Source: Paramacrobiotus metropolitanus
Taxonomy: Eukaryota > Tardigrada > Eutardigrada > Parachela > Macrobiotidae
DNA length: 64,000 nt
Reading direction: 5' to 3'
NCBI RefSeq assembly: GCF_019649055.1
Contig: NW_026570282.1
Span: 744,001 to 808,000, forward strand
Below the pieces are notes generated by a model. That model was not told the DNA's origin. It was given only the letters and a program-made list of their open reading frames with translations, and ran no database searches. Made by a program: the position numbers and the translations under genes. Shown in pieces: positions 53,961-64,000 of this stretch; position 1 is the stretch's first letter, and each line of letters opens with the position of its first letter.

Positions 53961-55250
53961 TCAGCCACCGAAATCAAAACTTTTGGCACGAGTTGGCTGA
54001 TTGGTATCCGCCGAAATCGCTGGATTAATGGGACCGACTGGGTTAAGGGGGTTGGTCGGATTCACTGGGTTAATGGGACCGACTGGGTTAATGGGGTTGG
54101 TCGGATTCACTGGAAAGGGACCGACTGGATTAGTGGGGTTGGTCGGATTCACTGGGTTAATGGGACCGACTGGGTTAATGGGGTTGGTCGGATTCACTGG
54201 ACCTTGACCTGGGTTGACCGGGCTAACTGGGTTAGTCCCGGCGCCGGCTCCATTTGGTGGCATGCTAGGGTTTACGGGCGGTCCTTGCCCAGGTGGTCCC
54301 CAGGGAGGAGGAGGACCATACGGAAACGGTGGGCCAGGTGGTGGAGGTCGACCAAAGGGACCTGGAGGAGGTGGACCAAAAGGACCTGGAGGAGGTCGCA
54401 GTCCGTTTTGACTGGTACTGCCAGCTTGGTTAAATACATTTTGACCACTAGGTTGGTTGTATCCGTATTGATTAACTCCATATTGGCCACCAGCTTGGGG
54501 ATACCCGTACGGATTAAAAGTGGGATATCCATAATAACCATAAGGATTGTACCCGTATCCAGCTGGCTGAAATGAACTAGGTCCACTCGGATTTTGCATT
54601 GACGGCCCATTACTGATCGTGGCTGCACGATTGCCACTCGGACGAGGAGGTCGCTGGTGTGCAACAGCACCGGACCCGGAATGGTGCTCTCGAGATTCCC
54701 CGGAATGCTGTGGCTTTCCAGGATGACCTTTGTGACCTTTTTGTTCAAACTTGATTTTCTTTCCGTGTTGGAGTGAAATCTTTAAAGGATCACCACGAAT
54801 GATCTTCTTTAAAACGATTAGAGGAAGGACCTTTCCAGGATTTGGCTTTCCATGAGAATTCGGTTGAAAGCCTGGAAAGCCGGGGTGGTCGGCAGGTCCG
54901 TCGGCAGCCTCGCTGCCGCTTTCTTCTTCGCTGCAGCTGCTGCTTTCGCCGCTTCCAGCAAATGGCGGCGGAACGGGTGCTCCTGGCGGTGGTGGAGGAG
55001 GTGCCGATCCTGGTGTTCCGGAAAGCGGCAATAGTGGTTCTGGTACCGAACCGCCCGGAGGCGGGAGAGCAAGAGGTAGCGCAGGCGCACCGTTAAATAT
55101 CCCCGCTTGGCCTCCTACAAAGGGTGGTGGTGGTGGTGGGCTCAGCGGAGGTGAAGGAGAACTAGAGGAAACCGGGGGTTGAGCATAAATGCACCCTACT
55201 CCCGCAAGAGCTAGCAGCGCGCACAATCTAAAGGACACCATTTTTAACAT
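53961..55250 (-). CDS. Secreted Pro/Gly-rich protein with NP(V/T/I) repeats, 426-429 aa
   Basis: Single-exon frame starting at 55250 or 55241 ([20 protein letters not shown], signal peptide). Order of regions: Pro-rich ([11 protein letters not shown]), a Gly/Pro stretch, an acidic Ser cluster at ~100-115 ([13 protein letters not shown]), then a core at ~144-175, [20 protein letters not shown] then [11 protein letters not shown]. After that come His-rich sequence, a Tyr/Gly/Pro segment ([12 protein letters not shown]), Pro-rich PPGP repeats, and a C-terminal run of about 20 Asn-Pro repeats ([15 protein letters not shown]). A good TATA box lies ~50 nt upstream. The core shows it is a paralogue of the 40.2 kb gene. 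Probably extracellular structural; the DIRS-type element inserted 57 bp past its stop codon. Confidence 0.85.
   Translation of the reverse strand: MLKMVSFRLCALLALAGVGCIYAQPPVSSSSPSPPLSPPPPPPFVGGQAGIFNGAPALPLALPPPGGSVPEPLLPLSGTPGSAPPPPPPGAPVPPPFAGSGESSSCSEEESGSEAADGPADHPGFPGFQPNSHGKPNPGKVLPLIVLKKIIRGDPLKISLQHGKKIKFEQKGHKGHPGKPQHSGESREHHSGSGAVAHQRPPRPSGNRAATISNGPSMQNPSGPSSFQPAGYGYNPYGYYGYPTFNPYGYPQAGGQYGVNQYGYNQPSGQNVFNQAGSTSQNGLRPPPGPFGPPPPGPFGRPPPPGPPFPYGPPPPWGPPGQGPPVNPSMPPNGAGAGTNPVSPVNPGQGPVNPTNPINPVGPINPVNPTNPTNPVGPFPVNPTNPINPVGPINPVNPTNPLNPVGPINPAISADTNQPTRAKSFDFGG
54010..54235. repeat. Coding minisatellite (Asn-Pro repeats)
   Basis: Tandem copies of units such as GGGTTAATGGGACCGACTGG and GGGTTGGTCGGATTCACTGG encode the C-terminal NP repeats. 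Near-identical units imply recent expansion and probable length polymorphism. Confidence 0.85.
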
Positions 55251-55297
55251 ACGTAAATCCAGGACGTGCGCATTCTGATCAAACTGCCCGTTGCACG

Positions 55298-55303
55298 TTT
55301 ATA
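55298..55303 (-). promoter_or_regulatory. TATA box of the 54.0 kb secreted gene
   Basis: CATATAAACG on the minus strand, 48-57 nt upstream of the two candidate start codons; initiation about 30 nt downstream gives a very short leader. Confidence 0.55.
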
Positions 55304-55906
55304 TGCTGATTTCCAGACAGGGCACGTGTTTTAGAGTGGCTTCTAACAAACAATTTTCGTGATCAGCATGTCTTCAAATGCTGATTCTGCATTCAGCCAA
55401 CATTTTCACCGGTTTTAACGTCAAAACCTCCCTGAACTTCTTATCCACAATAATTAGCATAATCGGAATGGTAACTGTCATCGCTTTTATCTTATATGCG
55501 CACCGCGGCTGTTATTATTACAGTGTCAAATAAACATAAAGACCCCGAAAACGACAGTAAGTAAGGTTTAATTAACGAAGATTCATATTTCTCATAACGT
55601 CACCGTACATTTCCCTAACTTGTAAGCAGAGAACAAACACAAGCGAGCTACGAGGTAAATACAGGAGAACGTCTAGCGCTAATTACTTAATGAAATTTAC
55701 TATTCTGTTACTTCTGAATATGACCATGAACTTATGGTAAGATTAACAACCTGCGAAATTTCTAACGAAATCGTACAATATTCCGTATCATTATAAAGCT
55801 CTGTTAAAACCAAATTATCCAAATAGGCTGAAATAGCACAAAAAATATTACACCGGTAATCACTCTTTCCCGAACCAACAATCGAGTAACATTGATACAG
55901 TTGCAA
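55304..55906. other. Intergenic, no gene supported
   Basis: Between the promoter of the secreted gene and the MMADHC stop. The minus-strand open frame 55700-55906 is simply sequence past the MMADHC stop. Confidence 0.45.
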
Positions 55907-57234
55907 TCATTCCACATGAGCCTGGAGGATTTCTTTCAAGATCGGATGGCTAGTGGATGCTGACGTCAGAATGCAACCCACAAAGGCATTGGGGCCCCAA
56001 ATAGGATGCTCTAAGCATTTGCAACATCCAAGATCCTGCACCGTAAACCCGAAATGTCTGTACCGGTCATCCGTTTCGAACATGGTGGAATTCGTGTAAG
56101 GGCTGAAGTAGGGACGGCCGGAGGATGGGTCAATGAAATCTCCCCAGACACTATTTTCTTTCAAGGCTTCCACGATTTCCTTAGCAATCTCCACGAATTG
56201 AGCGGTCAGTTCCTCACGCTCCAATTCCATGTCCGTTGACCATATACTCATATCGTTCTGGAATGTATTACCATTTTTAGCACAAACACCGTCAATAAGG
56301 CTTAAGAAAAAAGCAAGACAACAAAACGAAAGAAACTGTTACAAACAGCAAACAAAATCAACGTAAAACGGTGAAGTACGCATTTCAAATAGCGGGTTTA
56401 CCATTTCCGCAAAAGGAAGTCATGATGTAGTACTGTACTTTCTAAAATCTAACGTGAAATCTTCTACAAATCGACATTTTGAAGGTGATAATTTTAACAG
56501 CTTCAGCCACTTCGAAGATTATTTTTACTGAATAATATAAACTGATCTCTAGTTCAAATCGGACGAATCTCAGCCTATTCGTAATTCGTATGGCTTTGCC
56601 TTTCCAGACTTCAGTAAAATGTGACAATGCACTGAACTGACTGTACCTTGGTTTTATGGCTAACAATGACGGCCGTAAGCTTTCCATGAGCTTCTTCGGG
56701 AAATCCTCCCGGAAACAGATCACAAAGACTCTGACGGGCTTTGTCAGAACATTCCTGCACCACACATTCCACTTGATCCGTTTCGATGCGCATATCCGCA
56801 GATCGTTCCATTCGCTGAGGTGGCATAGTCGCGTCCACCACGATCTGGTTTTGCAACCCAGACAAGCGTGAATCCTGATAATTAATACCGTTGAATACAC
56901 TAGGCAGTTCCTGACTCGGCGCAGTAACGAGAAACAGCTGGAGTGATGGATTTTTCTTGAGACAGGCCGCGTTGCGCTCGCCAGCAGGACCGACAAATCC
57001 ACGTAAAGGAAAAACTTTTGCAGTTTTTTCCGCGGCTGAAACATAAAAATTCTATGTTCAGAACACAGTTTATTAAATTTCATAATTATAAAACTTACTC
57101 AAATTCTGCAGCACTTTGTCCTTCTGCTGCTTCTGTGTTCTAACGGCACTACGAACTTTACTGAGTACAGTCTGGAACTGATTGCAATAACACGCACGAC
57201 GAGAGGCATTAACGACGTTTCCCAGATTATTCAT
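55907..57234 (-). CDS. MMADHC: MMADHC (cobalamin trafficking protein CblD)
   Basis: Exons 57099-57234, 56647-57035 and 55907-56257 sum to 876 nt, 291 residues; human MMADHC is 296. MMADHC takes cobalamin from MMACHC and directs it to cytosolic methionine synthase or mitochondrial methylmalonyl-CoA mutase. The C-terminal family block is strongly conserved: RPYFSPYTNSTMFETDDRYR then HFGFTVQDLGCCKC. It includes the Cys pair and the ETDDRYRH motif. Upstream are VFPLRGFVGPAGERN, ECVVQECSDKARQ and a LCDLFPGGF stretch, as in orthologues. The N-terminus (MNNLGNVVNASRRACYCNQF) is Arg-containing and could act as a mitochondrial presequence. Phases agree across both introns and the start is the first Met. 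No oddities. Confidence 0.95.
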
Positions 57235-58132
57235 TTTCAGAAAGAAAGTCAACACTAGCGTCCGAGGTAGATAAATGTGAACTGCCAATGAAGCGTAGCT
57301 GCTATTTAATTACAGCAGCACTAGACATTAACGATTTCGCGCATAAAAATCCACCCAAAAAATGAAAGTCAGAGTCAATATATTCATCTCCTGCAAAAAA
57401 CTATTCAAATTAAAAATCGGGAATGCACTCAATGCAGCCAGCAGCCTCGAGCGAAAAGCGCATGATCGTTTGCTGTGACGTCAAACCGGAAGTGTTACAA
57501 ACAGCAACAACAGACGGACATGGGCGGCTGCACCTTCGCTAACATTGATAATTTTAGCACTCTTGATCCTTGCATAAAATGATTAGTTCATGTTGACCCT
57601 GGACAGATTGCACTAAAATTAAGTAAACGTAAACAATGCAAATTTAATTTTTAGATACTGTACTACTTACCAACAAGTAACTAGTAAGTTTCTGTTGTTA
57701 TTGCATCCGCTCAGTAAGCAAGTATAGCGTCGTACGTCCATTGTCATTCTGGTCAGTCTGGTAACGTGAGTTACCTGACTGTTACTGTACTAGTATTTTC
57801 ATTTTCGAATGATTTTGAACCTTAGAACGCGGTAATGTCCTTATTCGTATTATCCACATTTGGCAATATTAGGGGCAAACCAAAGTCAACATCTGCTATC
57901 AGTATTATTGTACAGACACAATGCTGGAAGAAGAACAGCCTAGCATAAGAAATAAAATAATAATTATGCAACACGATATTAAGGTCAAATCGGAACAAAC
58001 TTCTTTGCGCCACTGCATTAATTACAGATTCAATAGGTGTTTGAGCGAGCAGTGCCGAGCACCCATAATTCAAATTACCAACATACGGTACAGGTGCTCT
58101 CCACTCTTCTCCACAAAGATACTAGCTTGGGT
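57235..58132. other. Intergenic, no gene supported
   Basis: Holds the MMADHC promoter region and the 3' flank of the next gene. Short frames near 57822-58136 have no support. Confidence 0.45.
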
Positions 58133-59957
58133 TTAAAGAAACCGTTGCAGGTACGATTTTCTGACCCGGTCACGATAATGATAGAGTTCTGAGAAATAGG
58201 TGACTCTTGAGATGGCCTGTTCCAGCCATTTCAATTGTCCGTCTACGCTGAGCGTTTCCGGTGATGTACGGTGAAGAAAATCCAGATCAACACCACGGGG
58301 CGGCGCCGGAAGGGGCGGGAGTGCCAGTCGCTTTCGGCCGTTAATCATTATGGTATCACCAATCCGTACCTCATCTAAAACCGGCCGATTCGGCATTTGG
58401 CCTAGAAAAGCAGTAAAATATTCGGAGTGTAATCTGAAAATTGGATTTCCTTAAATTAAAGTTTCGGTAATTGTATAGGTTACGTGAAAATGGCCATTCA
58501 TGACGGTATATAGGTACGGGGGTGGCTATTCAAATTTGAATCCTTCTTTTTAATCAAAGGAAACTTTTTTTGTTTCTGTTTGTGCTAATCCTTTCTTTTA
58601 AATCAAAAAAAGTTTTTGTGTTTCTATTTTAAATGAAAGACAACCATCTCTTAGCATGTAAGTAAATTTAAATGCGTCAGTTACACTTCCTTCAGCTAAA
58701 CGGATTACGTGTCTGAGGTGAGCAAGATTAACAATCAGTGACGACCGCGACGCAATAATGAAAGCTGTAAATGCACTACATAAACCGAGTACAAAAGGTG
58801 AGACGCCTTCAATTAACATTGTAATTAATAAACTTGTAAGTGCATATCCAAAGGCTAGCTGCATAACTGTTGAGGAACTTGAGGTTACAATCTCTTCGGT
58901 TTTTTCAACAAAAAAAAATGTGCGTACCTAGTATACTTGTTGGCAACGGAAAATTTGTTTGCACATTGGGAGAGTTTTGTGCGATTTCGCCTGTAATGTG
59001 TGGACAGATGGAATCATGGCATTGTGTTCTCTGCTGTTCCAGATTAACCTCGCTGGTATTGGACGTCTTAAAATCAGGCATAACAATGCTGGTATTTTGT
59101 GCAACACCAAATTCACCGTCTGTTCCAGCATTGTATGGAATGGAGCGATAGTCCACTGTTCCCACAGCACCGTGAACGACTTCTAGCGGATCTGTCATTA
59201 TTTCCGTGTTGACCAGTTTAAACGTAACATGAGAACTTGGTTCGTTACGCGGTTCCATTTTTGTAGACATCAATGGTCCAGTGGCTCCGGAAGTAGAAAT
59301 ATTTAAAATGCGCCTCCATGCTGGTACAGGAACAACAGCGCTCGCAGCAGTGGAAGCAACAATTTTGGCGGGCGTAATTGAGCAACCGATCATAGGCGCA
59401 GAAACTTCCGTATCAGTTCCATCGTCCTGAATTTTAGAGCGCGGTTTTGAGTAACAAACTTTTTTTGCTTTCCTGAAATCAGATGTCGTAGCTTCGGCAT
59501 GAATCATTGTCGTGCCGGCACTCGCTGCAACGGCCGCAACTAAACGGTGTCTTCGCGGATCTGACGATAAATCTTGATTTACAGCAGGACTTGCGCTTTT
59601 GATGATCGGTATCTGTTTATTAGATTCATCTGCAATAACCGTTCAAATAATTTTTTAAGTTTTCGATTACGTACGAGAAAAACCTATCGACAATAATTTC
59701 ATTCAGATATAAAACATAAGTGTTTTCGAACCGTTGTGGTGTTTTCTGTGTGCCGGATTCGATTGTTTGTTAAACATCGTGTCTTGTGCTTTTTGCGTCA
59801 TAGCTGATTGATCACCCTTAGGCTTTTCAAAAACGCAGGCACGTTCTTTTGTGCTACGATCCAGTAGATCTGGGAAAGGTTTCCTTATGATCGCCGCAGA
59901 GTCGACTGCTTTTTTCTTTGGAACTTGGTAAGAACCTATTCCGTTTTTCTGAAGACA
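58133..59957 (-). CDS. Unrecognised gene, at least three exons, 5' end missing
   Basis: Exons about 59732-59957, 58928-59629 and 58133-58401 join in consistent phase 1 and encode about 400 residues, ending LQRFL. The first visible exon probably starts at the acceptor before AAAAACGGAATAGG, so the true start lies further upstream (above 60 kb). Exon 1 is basic and polar. The middle exon is Thr/Ser/Ala-rich with VPAWRRILNIS. The last exon has the most conserved-looking sequence: RPVLDEVRIGDTIMINGRKR, LALPPLPAPPRGVDLDFLH and VTYFSELYHYRDRVRKSYLQ. It looks intracellular, possibly nuclear, but I do not recognise the family. The first donor is GTTCGA. A phase-compatible hydrophobic exon lies in the second intron. 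Confidence 0.6.
58645..58866 (-). other. Possible membrane-spanning cassette exon
   Basis: An open 222-nt block bounded by an AG acceptor (CAACAG) and a GT donor (GTTGTC), phase 1 at both ends, inside an intron of the unrecognised gene. It would add 74 residues including two very hydrophobic stretches (LTSLLITMLIEGVSPFVLGL and SAFTAFIIASRSSLIV). Frame and phase fit exactly, but the donor is weak and chance is not excluded. Confidence 0.3.
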
Positions 59958-59969
59958 TCGCAAATTCAC

Positions 59970-61744
59970 ATATTTGCCAATTTTCTTATTTATGAGGCAG
60001 CAGCTTCATTAGCATGCGCAATTTTCTGCCGTGGAAAGGTTATTCTTGAGCTTCGAGTCAACTAATTAAACACCAAAGTCCAACATGGCGTCACGTTGTA
60101 AATTTTTAATTAAAATACTGAACGAATTGTGATCTACATGAAAGCAGACTGACCTTAAATTATATTTGAATAACAAAATTCGGCTGGCATATGTAAGCCT
60201 ATATGATCATATGCCTATATAATCATATCAATATCAATATTAAAGTAAGCCTATATAATCATATCGTTGAATACCTGAGTGACATCGACCTGCGTCGAAT
60301 CTTCATTTCTACCTTCTTTCCACTGGGATCGACATTTTAAGTTAATCCAATGTTGATTCTCTGATGAACTTGAATGCCTGCAGTTGTCTAAACTAAATGT
60401 TCTCAGAATAATGGAATCCGCTGGCATTCTGGATATTTTGAGCAGATGTTTAGTTAGGCTGCAAACAGAGACTCTGTTAGTGAGAGTTCGAACGGTCGTC
60501 TCCTCTCCAAAATCCCAAAGGTCGTCTGGGCCGCTGAAATATCAGATAGACAAAACATGGATTTGGATGTCAGAAATGCAGGAAAAATAGTCGCTTTATT
60601 AAAAAAAGTCGCTTTATTAAAAAGATCTGCGGAACAGACACCGTAATATCCCACCTTTCGGGGTTGCGCATGAAATATGAATGCTTGTTTACTGTCTGTT
60701 CTGGATCCCGTAAACGATACACAGATACAGCACATACTTAAGTTATTTCGAATCAACAACGTACCTGCGATTTGCATAAACAGCTGCTGCCAGTGAGTGC
60801 TGCGTGAGTAGTAAGTACTCGTCTATGTACATATGTTATAGATATACTTACTGGTATAGTGTACGTATTATAGTGGTAAAACAACAGTGGAAATATTTAA
60901 CATAATTATGTAATTAATACAATTTATAATAATTACGTAACTTTAATATAATTATCCTTAATAATTGTAAAAACTAGTTTTTAGTTTTGTAACGAAATTC
61001 CACATCTTTGACGTTGGAATATCAACTTTTTCTCGTTTTTTGTTGCAACGGTTAATTGATGTGTTTATTTTCATTATCACTTATTAGTGGAGCAAATATT
61101 TCTTATGTATCTGTACATAACAGATTTTGAGTGAATTCGCTGGATCGTCCATTGTTGTTTAAATCTGAGTGTGTGTTCATATACGTACATTGTATAAGCA
61201 TAAACATACGTAGTTTACTGCTAAAAAGTTTAGAAAAGAAGGGCATACACTTTTGCAATGCAGAACGGAGACCACGAAGAAGTCCTACGCTAACATACTA
61301 TTATATTCAGATATCACAGCTGTCCAGTTTCAAAACAGTCCTGTACATTGTACAGTATGCAAACGAGACTGAAATGGATGTTTAGAATTCATCGAACCGC
61401 TGATAGTGCACGATGTTCCAGTTTTTTTTCGATTGCGGGCATCATGTGTACTAATAAAAAAGTCCAGTCCAAAATGGCATAGCATGGCCGTGGTACTAAA
61501 TATGTTCTTGTTTCATTTTGAAACTAATTGTTCTTTTCGGACTTTTTTATAATTCTACTGCCATGAGCCTCGCGCCTGTCTCCGTATATCTGGTTACAAC
61601 TCATTGACCTCGTTTATGAAGTCATTACCGTAGCAATTCTTATGTCGAGAAATACCGAAAATATTTGGCTACAGCAACATAAACGTTTAATACTGGTGTG
61701 TCGGATTAAGTCGCATCATTTGCAAAGATTTTGTTTTTCTGATT
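59970..61744. other. Intergenic / possible 5' exons of the unrecognised gene
   Basis: AT-rich, with CATATAATCATAT-type repeats at 60180-60265 and a TCGCTTTATTAAAA duplication near 60590-60620. A minus-strand frame at 60454-60777 (107 codons) might contain a 5' exon but I could not join it. Confidence 0.4.
60180..60265. repeat. Short imperfect repeats
   Basis: GTAAGCCTATAT followed by AATCATAT or GATCATAT occurs three times with AT-rich spacers; simple local duplication. Confidence 0.6.
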
Positions 61745-62695
61745 ATGGCTACTTCTATGACTCTTCTGTGTATCATGATTTTTTTTGCCTTTCTTGGCAT
61801 ATCGGCTAACACAAACGTTTTGCAATCCCTCGAAGATGCCATAGAGGAAGATGAAAACCGCGCTGGTCATATCTCTTCCCCCGCAACTGCTACTACTAGA
61901 AAACCGCTTAATCTTCCCCAGTCTATGGCAGTACCAGGTAGTTACAAGGTTAGAATTATGATATTATCTGATAAAACTAACTGAGCTAAGCTGCTGCACA
62001 TTATTGTTATCATCATTGTTATTATTACCATTACTTAAATACGCGCGACAAAAATTTCGTTCCAGTTTAATTAACTTACAATAGCTATATCTACTAGTAA
62101 CCTTATAATAACTATGACAAGTAATGAAATGCGTATCTTGCTACGTCAGTTCTGTAGAAGTACAGAGTATATTGTATTCTTTTGAAAGAATTGACCTACA
62201 AACATTGGCGTTGTGTCTTCCACAGAAACCATAACTTTGGTGCATATTGAGAGAAAAGATTATACTGAAAATCTGCCGGTACGCCACCGCAACGATTATG
62301 CCTTCTATACTGGAGAATTGAGTGGCGACCATCACGATGACTGGAATCGCACAGCAAATAGTGGACGACAGGATGCAATGGAATGGAGTTCCGAGGTGGG
62401 TACGAATGCCAACCACGTTAAGAAACTGGACCCTTATGGCACAGAGAGATCCCCACCGGAAATCAGGCTAATGAAAAACTCGAAGAAAGAGTCCAGAATG
62501 CATGACGATATTCGAATTCCATCGGAATCTCGCGTTGACCCTTTCGACGATGAGGCATACGACGACAGATACGGTCAGCAACTGCATGGACAGCGCCGTT
62601 CATTAGGCCGAGCACCATCGTTGTATCCAGGTCAAAAATCTTGGAAACTGCAACGAATGCTGGAAAAACGGGCTCAGCGCAAAAGCTTCACGTAA
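61745..62695 (+). CDS. Secreted acidic/basic protein, 220 aa, possible prohormone
   Basis: Exons 61745-61937 and 62226-62695 join in phase 1 (663 nt). A signal peptide (MATSMTLLCIMIFFAFLGIS) is followed by an acidic stretch (LEDAIEEDEN), a Thr/Pro linker, then highly charged sequence with several mono- and dibasic sites. The C-terminus is basic (RRSLGRAPSLYPGQKSWKLQ then an EKRAQRK tail). There are no Cys in the mature part, so no disulphide fold. Length, secretion, charge alternation and basic cleavage sites are compatible with a neuropeptide-type precursor, but no repeated or amidated (Gly-Lys-Arg) peptide is obvious, so that is only a guess. No family recognised. Confidence 0.7.
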
Positions 62696-63708
62696 CACAT
62701 ACCAGAAAATGCCTGTATTTCGTTTTATTTTGAGCGTTGACCGGTGACCGCCATGGTGAATTTATCTGCACAATGAATTAATATGTTTCTCCGGTGCTGC
62801 AAAACGCCGTTCGTGTAAATACTTTCGATATTGTCGGCCTGGGTACTTGATAATATATGTATCATTACATCACTGCGTACATCACACTATTTGTTCTAAT
62901 TAATTGAAATATTGTAATACTTTAAGCCTGATTTTGTATTTACAATTGTATTTGTTGTAATAACATTATATGGATATGCAGGAAGCGATATTGCGAAAAT
63001 TTGTGATCAAATTTTGTCAACGATAGATAGTATAATTTTATAATGCCTGTACTAACGTACCGTAATACAAGTGGATAAGAACAGTAAAACAAACTTAGCA
63101 AAATAAGGACAATCGAAATCATAACTTTGCATAACACAATGTAAGCACCGGCATAGTTTTGTGTTAAATACGTAGGTACCATTTACAGTACTGAACACAG
63201 TGTAGCCGGTAATTCGTTAAGATAAGATTGCATTTACCTGTTCCTTTTTTAGTGGTAACTGAGATATCGCTAGAAAGCATGGGTTTTTAATTAAGTAACA
63301 AATGTCTGGTACGCGGCGTCTGCCGTATCCTTTCACATTTATGGTTAGATTTTGGAAGCGCTAACAGTGGCTAACTTTACAGAGTGATTGTGAGGAGAAC
63401 ATATCGTATCGGCTGCACGTGCATCGAAGTTGTACGTATTGTAGCGTCTTCCTGTTAAAGGGTTCTCCTCAATCGATGGATCGTTAAAATTTTAGCTATG
63501 TTCACTGTGCACTAGGCCTAGGGTAATTGATTGTGCAGCCTTTTGGGTCTTCTGTGGTTATTGCCATTCGTCCATCGTGAAGGTGTAATCGTGCAACTGA
63601 AATAATCCTTGAAACTGTTTAAGTTGCGGTAACTGGGAATTACAGATCTGGTTTTTTTCCTGTTATTTTTCTGCTGCATTTGATTAACGAGTTGCGTGGT
63701 AGTGTAAG
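62696..63708. other. Intergenic, no gene supported
   Basis: Separates two plus-strand genes. Minus-strand frames at 62940-63182 and 63518-63718 are AT-driven or low complexity. The last ~200 nt should be the 5' leader and promoter of the DGAT2-family gene. Confidence 0.45.
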
Positions 63709-64000
63709 ATGTCGACACTAGTAGCCGAGGAAAGCGGAGAGCCGGAAACTGACTCCATGAAACCTAAGTTTCGACTGTGGTCCGCGTTACGCCTGGTCTG
63801 TGGCCTGCTGCCGTATGCCGCTTTGTACTGGGTGGCCACATCTTATTTCTCGGCGTGGCATTGTAAAATCACCTTACTTTACGTATGTTGGTATCTCTAT
63901 GATGATGCATCGAGAAAAGGCGGCCGGGCAAATGTCTGGGTGCGTCGGTGGAGAATTTTCCGCCGTGTTGCCGAATATTTTCCCATCTCTCTGGAAAAGA
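63709..64000 (+). CDS. DGAT2: DGAT2/MOGAT-family acyltransferase, N-terminal part
   Basis: An open frame starts MSTLVAEESGEPETDSMKPK and runs off the right edge after 97 codons. A polar N-terminus is followed by two hydrophobic segments (LRLVCGLLPYAALYWVATSY and the stretch around KITLLYVCWYLYD), the re-entrant membrane hairpin of this family. Next come GGRANVWVRRWRIFR and EYFPISLEK, matching the conserved GGRRSQWVRNW with YFRDYFPI of DGAT2. These ER enzymes make triacylglycerol from diacylglycerol and acyl-CoA; the catalytic HPHG motif would be just beyond the window. Whether it is DGAT2 or a monoacylglycerol acyltransferase cannot be decided from this part. Confidence 0.85.
   Translation, partial: MSTLVAEESGEPETDSMKPKFRLWSALRLVCGLLPYAALYWVATSYFSAWHCKITLLYVCWYLYDDASRKGGRANVWVRRWRIFRRVAEYFPISLEK

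Noticed and set aside
54001-54411. Collagen-like Gly-Leu-x frames on the plus strand
   Set aside because: Antisense reading of the Asn-Pro and PPG coding repeats of the secreted gene.
1-64000. CRISPR arrays, operons, ribosome binding sites, bacterial insertion sequences
   Set aside because: The DNA is eukaryotic with spliced genes; no regularly spaced short repeats of CRISPR type were seen.

Overview
The window is animal genomic DNA. Genes are split by many short GT-AG introns (about 60-450 nt), and the proteins are clearly metazoan: a 2-oxoglutarate dehydrogenase E1, the cobalamin-trafficking protein MMADHC, an otopetrin proton channel, an alpha-2-macroglobulin/TEP-type protein and the start of a DGAT2-family acyltransferase. 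A compact, fairly AT-rich protostome (ecdysozoan) genome fits best. The many secreted low-complexity proteins without obvious relatives make a tardigrade plausible, but this is inference; a tree of OGDH and MMADHC would settle it. Gene models were spliced by eye. Where exon phases add up exactly (OGDH, MMADHC, exon-array gene, 11.7-14.3 kb gene, LysM protease homologue A) they are reliable; other ends are marked as uncertain.

Layout. 1-4.4 kb: thioester-type A2M gene (minus, runs off the left edge). 5.6-7.4 kb: secreted Ser/Gly/Asn-rich protein. 8.6-10.5 kb: decayed Helitron-type helicase-OTU. 10.8-11.5 kb: large foldback repeat. 11.7-14.3 kb: 12-exon gene of unknown function. 15.2-16.9 kb: divergent pair of tiny proteins with Cys-cluster tails. 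18.9-25.0 kb: OGDH. 25.5-29.8 kb: tandem pair of LysM plus inactive serine-protease-homologue genes. 30.7-34 kb: otopetrin. 36.2-55.3 kb: a block of secreted repetitive, mucin-like and Pro-rich proteins, invaded by a non-LTR retrotransposon and two DIRS/Ngaro-type elements. 55.9-57.2 kb: MMADHC. 58.1-60 kb: unrecognised gene with a possible membrane cassette exon. 61.7-62.7 kb: secreted 220-residue protein. 63.7 kb onward: DGAT2-family gene.

The most novel-looking material is the secreted-protein block. One gene (36.2-39.8 kb) is built from six consecutive exons that each encode one copy of a ~40-residue repeat, all flanked by phase-1 introns. Two neighbours (40.2 and 54.0 kb), and more weakly a third (42.8 kb), share a short conserved core inside otherwise unalignable Pro/Ser/Thr/His-rich sequence, some with acidic-Ser clusters. 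This looks like a local, fast-evolving family of extracellular matrix, cuticle or secretion proteins. The two LysM-protease homologues and the A2M gene suggest extracellular defence or chitin-recognition roles, but no direct functional evidence is visible.
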